Shown: positions 7,580 to 17,108, numbered from the stretch's first letter. The stretch is DNA of 64,000 bases from Candidatus Gastranaerophilales bacterium (GCA_944327255.1 CALVHA010000009.1:1-64000); one strand, 5' to 3'. Notes: generated by a model not told the origin, from the sequence alone. A program made the numbers and translations.

Positions 7580-9466
7580 TTACGCAACCATGTGCTTATT
7601 AAAAAATTCTTTACTTTTATCCTGCAACAATACACTGGATGTATCAACTACTGGCTGAGCAGCAGTAAAGTTTTGAACAGGAATTGCTTTATTATTACCA
7701 TTCTTTGCCGCAGCTTCTGCTTCCATACGTTTAATTTCTGCCGCCATTTCTGCTTTTACCTGTTCAACAGTTTTTCCTTCTTCTTTTGCAACTTTGGCAA
7801 TGCGTTTTTCTTCGTTAGCCATAGACATCTTATTATTAATCTTAGGCAAATAGTAACCCAAGAAAATTCCTGAGTACAAATAACCGACAATTTGCGCAAT
7901 ATTTAATACCCTTAATTTACCCTTGAGAGAAGATTTAACATCTTTTGGAAGTCCTTTCATTGCCTCAAGCAGTTTACCATATGATATTGCTTTGCCATCT
8001 TTTGTGACACTAATTCCGTTATTTTTCAATGTTTCAAGAATTACTTCATCTCTGGATTTAACTGAAGAGTTTTTCATCCAGCTAATAAATCCTTTACCAG
8101 AACTTTTTGGCAGATTAATAAGCTCTTTATTCATTAATCTTGTAACTCCTTTAGTAACAAGACTGCCAAGTATTAAAAGGTTAAGGAAGCCTAAAGAATC
8201 CTTTACTGCAGATTCTCTAAGTTCGTTACCATCTCTTGCACAAAGCAAACGAGACATAATTGTCATGCCATATACGAATTTTAACTGATTAATTGTTGGC
8301 ATCATTCCTTTAAACTGAATTTTTGCAAGGAAACGTTCGCCAAATTGCTTTAATCTTTCGGTTCTTGTTAAGGTCTTGGAAAGTTCTTTTGCTACAGATT
8401 TCTTATCACCAATCATAATAGTTGAAATTGCCCCTGCACTGAATAATGCAGCCATTGTAGCTTTCATAATTTTAAACTTCGTGGATTTATCCTTTTTACG
8501 ACCTGGAACGCCAGGGAAACCGTCACATCCTGTATTTTTCTTTGTTAAATACATATTAATCGGTTGTACAGACATACCGAATAATGAAGCAAACCCCAAA
8601 CCTGCAACAGACCTGCCTACATTAAGGTGTTTAAGAGATTTGAGCAGTTCAACTGATTCTGCAGAAGCAGCTTTTTTAAAGCTCTTAATAGAATCAGGCT
8701 TATTAAATGCTTTAGTAACGTTGTGAATATTTTCTATCAGAGTAGATAAAACATTATCAGCCTGAGCAGGTTCTCCTTTGTAAAAACCATTTATGGAAAC
8801 ACTTCTTTCAGCACCGGTATCAGCAGTAATCAATGCTCTTATATAATTTACATCATCTTTTTTAATAATTTCGTTTTTGCCGTTCTTAATTAAATCATAT
8901 AATTTATCTACAACCTGACTTTTTGCATCCTTAATTGTTACCATACCATCAACAGCATCTTTTCTTGCGGGATTGTATAGTTTCATATTGGAAACAATAT
9001 TATTTAAATAATCTTTCAAAGGATCATCTGTTCCAGAATTTAAAGATTTATACCAATAATCACTTAGTACATTTAAAGTGTCATTATTGGCAAATATTTT
9101 ATGAGCCTTAAATTTATAAGCTTTATTAATACCCATTGCAAGAGCAGCACCAGCAACAGTACCGTAAACACCAACCATCGCATGGTTAAAAGTACCTGTA
9201 GATTCTCTTCTGCCTGTTTCCAAACCCGTTGCAATACCTCTATTTTTAGTATCATACCAGGTTCTTGGAATAACCATTGACCCAACATCTACAAGGTTTG
9301 CTCCCCACGCCTGATTAGTATCTAAAAATCTTAAAAACACTGCAGGAGCCGCAGCAAGTGCCGCTGCACCTGTAAATGCAACATTTGCTTGTTTGTTATT
9401 ATTCTGTTGTTGTATAAATTGCTGTCTGTGTTGTTTTGTCTGTGGGGTTAGAAGTTTTATTACCAT
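7580..9466 (-). CDS. large multi-pass membrane protein of unknown function (FTG family, paralogue B)
   Basis: I do not recognise the family. The 628-residue protein has a Gln/Asn-rich N-terminus, then NVAFTGAA, then about five hydrophobic segments. It is homologous to the protein encoded just upstream (9479-11224). Both share an RRES(S/T)G.F motif near residue 100, a QPIN motif after a hydrophobic segment, and LRES(A/T)V(R/K)D before another membrane segment. The C-terminus is a Lys/Glu/Ala-rich helix followed by a linker. Start ATG at 9466 has AAGGA upstream. The gap to the upstream gene is 12 bp, so they form an operon. Confidence 0.8.
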   Translation of the reverse strand: MVIKLLTPQTKQHRQQFIQQQNNNKQANVAFTGAAALAAAPAVFLRFLDTNQAWGANLVDVGSMVIPRTWYDTKNRGIATGLETGRRESTGTFNHAMVGVYGTVAGAALAMGINKAYKFKAHKIFANNDTLNVLSDYWYKSLNSGTDDPLKDYLNNIVSNMKLYNPARKDAVDGMVTIKDAKSQVVDKLYDLIKNGKNEIIKKDDVNYIRALITADTGAERSVSINGFYKGEPAQADNVLSTLIENIHNVTKAFNKPDSIKSFKKAASAESVELLKSLKHLNVGRSVAGLGFASLFGMSVQPINMYLTKKNTGCDGFPGVPGRKKDKSTKFKIMKATMAALFSAGAISTIMIGDKKSVAKELSKTLTRTERLKQFGERFLAKIQFKGMMPTINQLKFVYGMTIMSRLLCARDGNELRESAVKDSLGFLNLLILGSLVTKGVTRLMNKELINLPKSSGKGFISWMKNSSVKSRDEVILETLKNNGISVTKDGKAISYGKLLEAMKGLPKDVKSSLKGKLRVLNIAQIVGYLYSGIFLGYYLPKINNKMSMANEEKRIAKVAKEEGKTVEQVKAEMAAEIKRMEAEAAAKNGNNKAIPVQNFTAAQPVVDTSSVLLQDKSKEFFNKHMVA

Positions 9467-9478
9467 AATTATTTTCCT

Positions 9479-11224
9479 TTACGAATTAAAAAATGCTCCA
9501 AATGCGGTCGATTTTTTGTCTATAGGCATCAGACCGGCCTCTTTTGTGCTGCTCGACGACGAGGTGGCTTTTGTTTGAGAGCCTGTGGAATCTGTCGAGC
9601 CCGTCGAGGCAGTCGGAGGTGCCGACAATGTGTTCGAGGCATTTTGTGCAGTTGAGCTTAGTTTAGCTTTTCTCTCCTGCTCGTTCTTATTCGTTTGGAT
9701 TCGGTTTATCAATGGGATAAATAAGCCCAATGCTAATAAAGAGAATGTGAGATTTCCAAGCTGACATACAGAACGAAGATTTTCTGCATGTTTGGAAGTC
9801 AACTCACTTGTTGATTTTAACGCAGTGTGCTTTGTCCAGTGCCAGAATTTTTCAAATACATTGGCTCCGTCTTTTAAAGGTTTTAAATCATTAATTAATT
9901 TTATTCCTTCATCCTTATGTTTCCATTCAAGGAAGCTTGCTATACCTTTTGCGGCATAATCACCCAGGAAGTAGAAGCTTGAAAAAGTAGCAAGATCTCT
10001 TACTGTAGATTCTCTTAAATCATTAAAGTCTTCAGAAGCTCCCATACGGCTTGCGAAAGTTGCAGTTGAAACGATTCTTGCCTGATCCATAGAAGGGAAG
10101 AATTTTTTAAACTCAAGCATATGCAGACTTGGTAATTTCATCATTGAAAGCCAAGATAAGCCAAGCATTGAACCAATTGATATAAATTTTTGTTTTAACA
10201 ATTTCTTTTTATCTTCTGCAGACAACACACGCTCTTCGTTATCGTTGTATAACGGAGCACCTTTTTTGCCACCTGCGGATCTGTGGGTAATCCATCTATT
10301 AATAGGTTGCGCTGCAAGAGCAAGCGGTATTGTGATACCGAATAAACCTATCAAACTTTTATATTTAACAAACTTTTTAGCTTTTTGAATATATTGTGCA
10401 AAATCTTCAGCACTTTCAACGCCTGCGTTCTTAGCATCATGAAGAACTTCAACAGTATTGCTAAAGAGAGATTCAAACGAATTGCCAAAGAATTTTTTAT
10501 CAGGATTATTCGTTATAAACTGGATATTTTCAGATATATGTGTTTTATCAACAACATTTGCAACTGCTGCTTTAACAGCTTTTTTATCAAGTTTATCTGC
10601 ATCTGTTAGTTTTGCAAGATTTGTAAATATTTCATCAAAAGCTTGCGGATTATTATTATACATTTCAGCAAATGATTTATCAATCAACTTGCCGTCAGCT
10701 CCTTTCAGGTCAAGGAACATATTTTTTAACATTGTCGAATAATTATCAGCACCCTTACCATTGTAAAATTCTTTAATTTTATCCAACGTAGCACTATCCG
10801 ACCAATTTTTCACAAGATTAGAGTTTTTACCCATAATTTTGCCATTTAGAAGACCTGCAATCCCCATCACAAAAGCACCAGGCAAAATACAGTTAATAAA
10901 CAATCCAGAACTTTCTCTTCGGAATGCTTCAAACCCAGCAAGCAAGTTAAATTTACGCTGAGGTTTACCATTTTCATCAAGCAAAGGTTTTCCGTTTTCA
11001 TCTTTTTTTTGTGAACCTGCCACAGTTTCAATTATCGAGCGCGGAATAATAGCAGTAGACAAATCCAGAACAGTAACGTTCACCATAGGCTCAGCTTCAC
11101 ATCTTTGCATACCACGTATCAGCAAATCTGCCATACCTGTAAAAGATGGATTTTGCTTTTTATTATCCCTAATCAAATTTGGGGTATATTCTTTTCTGTC
11201 TACACTACTAACTTTTTGAATCAT
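9479..11224 (-). CDS. large multi-pass membrane protein of unknown function (FTG family, paralogue A)
   Basis: A 581-residue paralogue of the next gene. The N-terminus has NPSFTGMADLL, followed by VLDLSTAIIPRSIIET, which aligns with DVGSMVIPRTWYDT in paralogue B. Shared motifs are RRESSGLF, AAQPINRW and LRESTVRD. About five hydrophobic segments are seen. The last 55 residues form a Ser/Thr/Ala/Gly tail encoded with many TCG and GCC/GGC codons, unlike the AT-rich body. No signal peptide is evident. First gene of a two-gene operon, behind a copy of the shared three-box promoter. Confidence 0.8.
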   Translation of the reverse strand: MIQKVSSVDRKEYTPNLIRDNKKQNPSFTGMADLLIRGMQRCEAEPMVNVTVLDLSTAIIPRSIIETVAGSQKKDENGKPLLDENGKPQRKFNLLAGFEAFRRESSGLFINCILPGAFVMGIAGLLNGKIMGKNSNLVKNWSDSATLDKIKEFYNGKGADNYSTMLKNMFLDLKGADGKLIDKSFAEMYNNNPQAFDEIFTNLAKLTDADKLDKKAVKAAVANVVDKTHISENIQFITNNPDKKFFGNSFESLFSNTVEVLHDAKNAGVESAEDFAQYIQKAKKFVKYKSLIGLFGITIPLALAAQPINRWITHRSAGGKKGAPLYNDNEERVLSAEDKKKLLKQKFISIGSMLGLSWLSMMKLPSLHMLEFKKFFPSMDQARIVSTATFASRMGASEDFNDLRESTVRDLATFSSFYFLGDYAAKGIASFLEWKHKDEGIKLINDLKPLKDGANVFEKFWHWTKHTALKSTSELTSKHAENLRSVCQLGNLTFSLLALGLFIPLINRIQTNKNEQERKAKLSSTAQNASNTLSAPPTASTGSTDSTGSQTKATSSSSSTKEAGLMPIDKKSTAFGAFFNS

Positions 11225-11275
11225 ATTATTTATTGTAAATTTAAGAACACTTTTAAATTATAACAACACCACGTT

Positions 11276-11327
11276 TATAATAAAAGCCCTGAAGAAAAAA
11301 AATTGCCAAAATTACACCAATTGTAAA
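11276..11327 (-). promoter_or_regulatory. shared three-box promoter, copy 3
   Basis: On the minus strand: TTTA (11327-11324), 17 bp, GCAATT (11306-11301), 17 bp, TTATTATA (11283-11276). A separate TATAAT at 11262-11257 lies closer to the gene and could be an alternative -10. Confidence 0.5.
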
Positions 11328-11534
11328 GTTAATATTAAGACGAATTATAAAATATTTTTTTAACAATATAATATTTTAAAAAAATCCGATATTTTTTTGT
11401 TTTTTATCGACCGTTATTACGGAGAATATGTTTGTAAACAATATTTTTTTTGTTGGGAAATTTTTGTAAATATTTGTAAAGATTACACTTAAAAATTGAG
11501 ACAATATGTATTTTATATATACGAAAATAAAAAA

Positions 11535-11566
11535 AGCATGCTCTAAAATAATTTGCATGCTATAAT
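11535..11566 (+). promoter_or_regulatory. rsmE promoter with overlapping inverted repeat
   Basis: TG-C-TATAAT (11558-11566) is an extended -10. AGCATGC (11535-11541) and GCATGCT (11555-11561) form a 7-bp inverted repeat with a 13-bp spacer that spans the -35 to -10 region. This is a possible operator, but no regulator is visible nearby. Confidence 0.5.
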
Positions 11567-11590
11567 TATTAACATTAAAAGGAGAAATCA

Positions 11591-12334
11591 GTGCCTCATT
11601 TTTTTATAAATTCAACAAATGTCTGTGACAAAAAAATTACTATCAATGATGAAGAAAATTACAAACATATAGCACGTTCTCTGCGCGCAAGACGAGGAGA
11701 AAAGCTTCTCCTGATTGATGAAAAACAAATCCAGTATGAAACAATTATTGACGAGATTACAAACAAAGAAATTCGTGTAAATATAGAAAAATCCTATGCG
11801 TCTAATAGAAATCTAGGATTTGAATTATACCTCGCTCAAAGTCCTCTAAGAAGTGATGCTCAGTCTTTTGTCATAGAAAAGGCCACTGAACTTGGCGTCA
11901 GTGGTGTTTATCCAGTATATACTGATAACTGTGCCGTAAGCAAAGAAATGATAGTGAAAAAAATCTCAAAATGGCAGAAGATTATGTATGAGGCATCCAA
12001 GCAGTGTGAACGGGCCGTTATTCCTAAATGTTACAATATGACAGATTTAGAGCAACTTATAAAAAGCGGAGAATTTGGCTGCATAATCGCTTTTTGTGAA
12101 CGCCTTGCACATAAAACATTGCGCCAGTATATTATGGAAAACATAAATATTTTTGACAAAATGCTCGTTATTATAGGGCCTGAAGGCGGGTTTTCCGAAG
12201 AAGAATTTGAAATGTTTAAAGTGAACAATATTCCAATGCTTACACTCGGAGATTTAATTTTAAAAGCAGAAACAGCCGTAACCGTAGGATTAGGAAACAT
12301 TATTTATGAATACAACAATTCTAAATCAAATTAA
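11591..12334 (+). CDS. rsmE: 16S rRNA (uracil(1498)-N3)-methyltransferase
   Basis: RsmE methylates U1498 of 16S rRNA using SAM (SPOUT fold). The N-terminal PUA-like part includes HIARSLRARRGEKLLLID, a family signature. The C-terminal knot has VIIGPEGGFSEEEFE and LGDLILKAETA. With 247 residues it has the usual length. The start codon is GTG with AAGGAG at ideal distance. Its end overlaps cca by 29 bp, so the two are likely co-translated. Confidence 0.95.
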   Translation: MPHFFINSTNVCDKKITINDEENYKHIARSLRARRGEKLLLIDEKQIQYETIIDEITNKEIRVNIEKSYASNRNLGFELYLAQSPLRSDAQSFVIEKATELGVSGVYPVYTDNCAVSKEMIVKKISKWQKIMYEASKQCERAVIPKCYNMTDLEQLIKSGEFGCIIAFCERLAHKTLRQYIMENINIFDKMLVIIGPEGGFSEEEFEMFKVNNIPMLTLGDLILKAETAVTVGLGNIIYEYNNSKSN

Positions 12335-13727
12335 ATCAGATAAAATATTATCCAGGATAGCCCAGGAATTTCCGTCTGATAAAATTTATATTGTAGGCGG
12401 AGCAGTTCGCGACTACTTAATGGGATTAAAAAGTTTTGACAGAGATATAATAATCTGCAATATAGATGCGAAAGAAGCTGCACAAAAAATACATAAAATT
12501 TTTGATTCGGCCTATGTACCATTGGATGAGGAGAACAAAATATACAGAATAGTTCTCCACGAAAAAGAAGATGACAATCATCAAAGTATTATTGATATTA
12601 CAAATCCTATAGGTGGAAATATTGAGCAAGATTTGCAAAGGCGTGACCTTACGATAAACGCTATTGCAGTTGATATTCATACAGGTGATATTGTTGACTT
12701 ATTCGGAGGTATCACTGATTTAAAGAATAAAACACTTAATTACATTGAAGAAATCAATTTTGTTGATGACCCGTTAAGACTCCTAAGAGTATATAGATTT
12801 CAAGCACTTTTGGGATTCGAGCTTACTTCAGAAACGATTAATGCAGTGTGCAAATATTCAGATTTAATTAATAAACCGGCTAAAGAACGTATCAACTATG
12901 AATTAATGAAACTTTTTAGTGGAAAATATTCATCCGAAGCTCTTTTAAATATGAATAAAACTTGGCTTCTGGAAGAAATTTTTCCTGTGGTAAAAGAGCT
13001 TAAGCAAGTTCCGCCAAACACACATCATCACTTAGATTTACTGCACCACAGTATTGAAACGGTGAAACAAATACAGATTATCTACAATCAATCTGATGAA
13101 AGAATCAAGGCTCATCTAGATAAAGTAGATTTTGGGGGATTTTCAAGACTTGCACACCTGAAACTTGCAGGATTTTTGCATGATATAGGAAAATTCTCCA
13201 CATGGACAATTGATAAGGATACAGGACGACACAGATTTATTAAACATGACGACGCAGGTGCAAAACTTGCAAAACCGTTGCTAAAAGAACTTTGTTTTTC
13301 AAATAAACAAATAAATTACATAACAGATATGATAAGAAATCATATCTATCCGTCCCAGCTGATGTCTGAATCTGAGATTAATGAAAAAGCAATGACAAGA
13401 TATTTAAGAAAGCTTGAAGGGAATGTAATAGACAACATTGTTATTGCAAAAGCAGACAGGCTTTCTGCTCGTGGTGAAGCAGTAACAGATGAGATGGCTG
13501 CAAATAATATGAAGAACCTTGATAAACTACTCAAATTTTACTTTGATTCGATTGATAGCTTAAAACCTCTACCTAAATTACTTGATGGTCATGATATTAT
13601 GGAAATTTTAAATATAAAACCATCTCCAAAGCTCGGAGAAATCCTTAATTCACTGCATGAAGCACAACTTAACGGGGAAATCAATACAAAAGAAGAAGCC
13701 ATAGATTTTATAAAACAACAAGACTAG
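12306..13727 (+). CDS. cca: CCA-adding tRNA nucleotidyltransferase with HD domain
   Basis: Adds or repairs the 3' CCA of tRNAs. The class II nucleotidyltransferase motif is GGAVRDYLMGLKSFDRDI with the metal-binding D.D. RRDLTINAIA and the RLLRVYRFQA region follow. From about residue 235 an HD-type phosphohydrolase domain is seen (HHHLDLLHHS, FLHDIGKF, IKHDDAGAKLA). 473 residues. Both tRNA genes in this window lack an encoded CCA, which fits a required CCA-adding enzyme. A poly(A) polymerase role cannot be excluded from sequence alone. Confidence 0.92.
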   Translation: MNTTILNQIKSDKILSRIAQEFPSDKIYIVGGAVRDYLMGLKSFDRDIIICNIDAKEAAQKIHKIFDSAYVPLDEENKIYRIVLHEKEDDNHQSIIDITNPIGGNIEQDLQRRDLTINAIAVDIHTGDIVDLFGGITDLKNKTLNYIEEINFVDDPLRLLRVYRFQALLGFELTSETINAVCKYSDLINKPAKERINYELMKLFSGKYSSEALLNMNKTWLLEEIFPVVKELKQVPPNTHHHLDLLHHSIETVKQIQIIYNQSDERIKAHLDKVDFGGFSRLAHLKLAGFLHDIGKFSTWTIDKDTGRHRFIKHDDAGAKLAKPLLKELCFSNKQINYITDMIRNHIYPSQLMSESEINEKAMTRYLRKLEGNVIDNIVIAKADRLSARGEAVTDEMAANNMKNLDKLLKFYFDSIDSLKPLPKLLDGHDIMEILNIKPSPKLGEILNSLHEAQLNGEINTKEEAIDFIKQQD

Positions 13728-13763
13728 ACAAAACTAAAATAAAAAGTAATCAATCGTATTTAA

Positions 13764-13817
13764 ATACATACTCCAAGATTACCATCTACAAAGGAGCGAA
13801 AAGCTTGGAGTATGTAT
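13764..13817. repeat. 14-bp perfect inverted repeat between cca and atpG
   Basis: ATACATACTCCAAG (13764-13777) and CTTGGAGTATGTAT (13804-13817) enclose a 26-nt loop. It lies 28 bp beyond the atpG stop and 36 bp beyond the cca stop, between convergent genes. No T run follows on either strand, so it is not a standard terminator. It may protect the 3' end of the atp mRNA. Confidence 0.7.
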
Positions 13818-13844
13818 ATGGAAACATAATTAATCACAGCTACT

Positions 13845-14777
13845 TTAAGACATCTGTGCGTTTGCACCGCCAACGACTTCAACAATTTCTTGAGTAATAG
13901 CAGCCTGACGTGACTTGTTATATTCAACAGATAATGTAGCAATCATCTGTTCCGCATTGTTTGTAGCCGCAGACATTGCTGTCATTCTTGAAGCAAGTTC
14001 ACTAGCCTGTGCCTCTAATAAAGATTGATAAATAATATTAGTAATATACATAGGCACAATTTTTTGCAGAATATGATGTTTATCAGGCTCAAATTCCATC
14101 AAAGGATCAATTATATTGTCATGAAGCCTATCATGCTGTTCTGCCAAAGTTGTTAGAGGTAAAACTTCCCATCCCTCAACAAAATAGCTCATCATATTCT
14201 TAAATCTTGTTGTCATAATTTCAATTTTATCAATTTGACCGCTAACATAAAATTCCGCCAAATCTTCAGTTATCAATTTTGCACCTTCCGGAGAAGGATT
14301 AGCCGCAACACCCAGATACGTTTTTGCAATTTCACAGTCATAATTTTGGATTTTTCTTTTTAAAGCAGAAAGTCCTTTTTGACCGATAATAAACAAATAA
14401 GTTTTTATTCCTTTATTTGAATACTCCTCAATAGTTTTAAGAGTTTTTCTTACTATATTTGCATTATAAGCACCTGCAAGTCCCTTATTGGACGAATTAA
14501 CAAGCAAACCGACAGACTTTATCTCACGCACACTCAATAAGGCAGGATAATTATCAACAGGTGATTTTATCTTTAAAGTAGCAGTACTAAAATCTCCTAC
14601 AGACACAAGCAATTTTCTGAACATTTCGTTTAAATTTTGCGTAAATGGTCTTGAAGCCTTAACTGTATTTTCAGCCTTTTTAACTTTAGCCGCAGCAACC
14701 ATTTTCATTGCACGAGTAATTTTTTTAGTACTTTCTACACTCTGTATTCTGTTTTTTATATCTTTTAAGTTTGTCAT
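13845..14777 (-). CDS. atpG: ATP synthase gamma subunit
   Basis: Central rotor shaft of F1. The N-terminus LKDIKNRIQSVESTKKITRAMKMV is typical, as is the C-terminal helix with MTAMSAATNNA and NKSRQAAITQEIVEVVGGA. It has 310 residues. The regulatory insertion of about 35 residues found in cyanobacterial and chloroplast gamma, normally between the LPL motif and the EF(E/D)xD segment, is missing here: LPLTTLAEQHDRLHDN runs directly into PLMEFEPDKHHIL. Last gene of the operon, 14 bp after the small zinc-finger gene, with AAGGA upstream. Confidence 0.96.
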   Translation of the reverse strand: MTNLKDIKNRIQSVESTKKITRAMKMVAAAKVKKAENTVKASRPFTQNLNEMFRKLLVSVGDFSTATLKIKSPVDNYPALLSVREIKSVGLLVNSSNKGLAGAYNANIVRKTLKTIEEYSNKGIKTYLFIIGQKGLSALKRKIQNYDCEIAKTYLGVAANPSPEGAKLITEDLAEFYVSGQIDKIEIMTTRFKNMMSYFVEGWEVLPLTTLAEQHDRLHDNIIDPLMEFEPDKHHILQKIVPMYITNIIYQSLLEAQASELASRMTAMSAATNNAEQMIATLSVEYNKSRQAAITQEIVEVVGGANAQMS

Positions 14778-14791
14778 AATTCGTCCTTAAA

Positions 14792-15004
14792 TTAGTCTAT
14801 AATCATCATGATTAGAATGGTCAAAAGCAGAAGGAAACTCAAAAAAGATAATATACAGCATTTTTTAGAAATAACACTGCATTTAGGGTTATCCTTACAT
14901 AAAATAGTTCCGTTTTCCTCTTTCAAGCACTCAAGGCATAAGCCTTTACCGCAAGATTTACAAATTCCGAAAGCATCTCTATCATGATGATTATAGCATT
15001 TCAT
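14792..15004 (-). CDS. small B-box-type zinc-finger membrane protein inside the ATP synthase operon
   Basis: A 70-residue protein between atpA and atpG. Cys3, His6 or His7, Cys15, Cys18, Cys23 and Cys26 follow a B-box-like spacing (CxxH...CxxCx4CxxC), with further Cys at 36, 42, 49 and 50. A single hydrophobic helix spans about 50-68 (ILSFLSFLLLLTILIMMI). Small B-box plus membrane-anchor proteins are known in bacteria, but I know of no standard ATP synthase component like this. A strong AAGGAG binding site and gaps of 13-14 bp on both sides show it is translated as part of the operon. A role in assembly or regulation is speculation. Confidence 0.85.
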   Translation of the reverse strand: MKCYNHHDRDAFGICKSCGKGLCLECLKEENGTILCKDNPKCSVISKKCCILSFLSFLLLLTILIMMIID

Positions 15005-15017
15005 AAATTATCTCCTT

Positions 15018-16529
15018 TTAGAAAGTTTTCTTGAATGTTAATATAGCATCTCTTAAATGCTTCTTATCATCGTCAGACAATGCACTGCCTTCATCCAAAC
15101 GAGTCATAAGATCTTTTAAGTTTCCTTTAAGATAAACAAATAAATCTCTCTTAAATCTGGCAATATCAACATTCGCAATATCATCAAGCAAACCTTCATT
15201 AGCCGCAAACAATATACAAACTTGTTCAGCAACGCTCAAAGGTGCATATTGAGGTTGTTTCAAAACTTCAGTAAGTTTTTCTCCTCGCAGAAGTTGATTT
15301 TTAGTTGCTTGATCCAAATCTGAGGCAAATTGAGCAAAAGCCTCCAATTCTCTGAATTGAGCTAAATCAAGTCTCAGTTTCCCTGCAACTTGCTTAATCC
15401 CCTTAGTTTGGGCTGCACCACCAACACGGGATACTGAAATACCAGCGTTAATAGCAGGTCGCACACCAGCATTAAACAAATTAGACTCAAGGAAAATTTG
15501 ACCGTCAGTAATAGAAATTACGTTTGTCGGAATATAAGCAGAAACATCTCCCGCTTGGGTTTCGATAATCGGTAACGCTGTAATACTACCACCTCCGAGT
15601 TCGTCATTCAGTTTAACAGCACGTTCAAGAAGTCTTGAATGCAAGTAGAATACATCGCCAGGATAAGCCTCACGTCCCGGTGGTCTTTTTAAAAGCAAAC
15701 TCATTGCACGATATGCCTGAGCATGTTTACTTAAGTCATCATATACAATAAGAACATCCTTGCCTTGTTCCATAAATTCTTCACCAATTGTAACGCCAGC
15801 AAACGGTGCAATGTATTGCAATGGTGCAGATTCATTTGCAGTAGCAGAGACTATTATTGAATAATCCATAGCCCCGTGTTCTTCCAAAGTTTTTGCAATT
15901 TGAGCAACAGTAGAAGCTTTTTGACCAATTGCAACATAAATACAAATAACACCTTTTCCACGCTGATTTATAATTGTATCAATAGCGATAGCCGTTTTAC
16001 CTGTCTGCCTGTCACCGATAATCAATTCACGCTGTCCACGACCAATTGGGGTCAAGGCATCAATTGCAGTTAAACCAGTTTGCAACGGTTGATAAACAGA
16101 TCTTCTTGTTACAATACCCGGCGCAACACGTTCAATAGGACGTGTTTTTGAATATTCATATTCTCCTTTACCGTCAAGAACTTTTCCTGTCGGGTCAACA
16201 ATTCTTCCGATTAAACCTTCTCCAACCGGAACAGACGCAATTCTGCCGGTAGTTTTAACTGTCATACCTTCCTTAATCTGCGTATATTCTCCAAGAATTA
16301 CAACCCCAACGTTGTCTTCTTCAAGGTTTAACGTTATCCCGAGAGTATCTCTCCCGTCGTCAAATACAACAAGCTCACTTGCCATAACATTGCGTAAACC
16401 ATAAATTCTGGCAATACCGTCACCGACTTCTATTACACTACCCGTATTGGCAATTTCAGTCTGTGCCTCAAAATTTTCAATTTTACTTCTTATTATAGAG
16501 CTTATTTCATCAGGTTTAATAACTGCCAT
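15018..16529 (-). CDS. atpA: ATP synthase alpha subunit
   Basis: Non-catalytic nucleotide-binding subunit of F1. From ATG at 16529 it has 503 residues and starts [10 protein letters not shown]. Walker A GDRQTGKT is at 172-179, and the arginine finger lies in [10 protein letters not shown]. The frame is open 15 bp further upstream, but AGAGGG precedes the 16529 ATG at the right distance. Length and motifs are normal. The catalytic beta subunit and epsilon are not in this operon, as in Cyanobacteria. Confidence 0.97.
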   Translation of the reverse strand: MAVIKPDEISSIIRSKIENFEAQTEIANTGSVIEVGDGIARIYGLRNVMASELVVFDDGRDTLGITLNLEEDNVGVVILGEYTQIKEGMTVKTTGRIASVPVGEGLIGRIVDPTGKVLDGKGEYEYSKTRPIERVAPGIVTRRSVYQPLQTGLTAIDALTPIGRGQRELIIGDRQTGKTAIAIDTIINQRGKGVICIYVAIGQKASTVAQIAKTLEEHGAMDYSIIVSATANESAPLQYIAPFAGVTIGEEFMEQGKDVLIVYDDLSKHAQAYRAMSLLLKRPPGREAYPGDVFYLHSRLLERAVKLNDELGGGSITALPIIETQAGDVSAYIPTNVISITDGQIFLESNLFNAGVRPAINAGISVSRVGGAAQTKGIKQVAGKLRLDLAQFRELEAFAQFASDLDQATKNQLLRGEKLTEVLKQPQYAPLSVAEQVCILFAANEGLLDDIANVDIARFKRDLFVYLKGNLKDLMTRLDEGSALSDDDKKHLRDAILTFKKTF

Positions 16530-16547
16530 AATTCCCTCTTTCAATTT

Positions 16548-17105
16548 TTATTTTAACATTAAATTTTTACTTAACTTATCAATACGATTTTTTAAGCTCA
16601 TATCAATAACGTCATCATTAATCTTTATCATTAATCCGGCAATAATATCTTCGTCCAGAATCCAGAGAGGCTGAACTGTTTTCCCCAATTTTGCATTCAG
16701 CTTATCAACTACCGCCTTCTTGTATGTATCAGAAAGCTCAACTGCCGAAATAATTTTTACCGGCTGAATATTATGAATATCATTTAATTTAGCTGTAAAA
16801 TCTTCACATATTGAATTAAACTCGGAAATTCTCTTTTTCAAAATAAGAACTTTAAGAAAATTAAGAAGATATTCATCAATTTTACCGCTAAAAATAGAGT
16901 TGATAATGTTAATCTTATCAGCATCAGTAATTGCAGGATTAATCAAGACCTCACGAAGGTCTTCGGATTCGTCAAAAGTTTCTTTAATTGCCAACAAATC
17001 AGAAGAAATCTTATCAAAGGATATCTTACCGTCTTCTGCAACTTCAATCAACGCCTCTGCGTAATTTTTAGCAGCTAATGATATTTGTTCAATTGATTCA
17101 CCCAT
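16548..17105 (-). CDS. atpH: ATP synthase delta subunit
   Basis: Peripheral-stalk subunit that caps the alpha/beta hexamer (OSCP-type). 185 residues, with NYAEALIEVAE at the N-terminus and a C-terminal WILDEDIIAGLMIKINDDVID..L.NRIDKLS typical of the family. It is 3 bp downstream of the b gene and 18 bp upstream of atpA. Confidence 0.92.
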   Translation of the reverse strand: MGESIEQISLAAKNYAEALIEVAEDGKISFDKISSDLLAIKETFDESEDLREVLINPAITDADKINIINSIFSGKIDEYLLNFLKVLILKKRISEFNSICEDFTAKLNDIHNIQPVKIISAVELSDTYKKAVVDKLNAKLGKTVQPLWILDEDIIAGLMIKINDDVIDMSLKNRIDKLSKNLMLK

Positions 17106-17108
17106 AGC

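Larger units (their letters stand above)
11225..11590. other. 366-bp divergent intergenic region
   Basis: Very AT-rich, with no coding frame. It carries the minus-strand promoter boxes for the 9479/7580 operon and the plus-strand promoter of rsmE. Nothing else was recognised in 11330-11530, which is mostly A/T runs. Confidence 0.7.

Noticed and set aside
7592..8726. Plus-strand open frames opposite the 7580 membrane protein gene
   Set aside because: Shadow frames; no ribosome binding sites, and the minus-strand protein has a paralogue that proves its frame.
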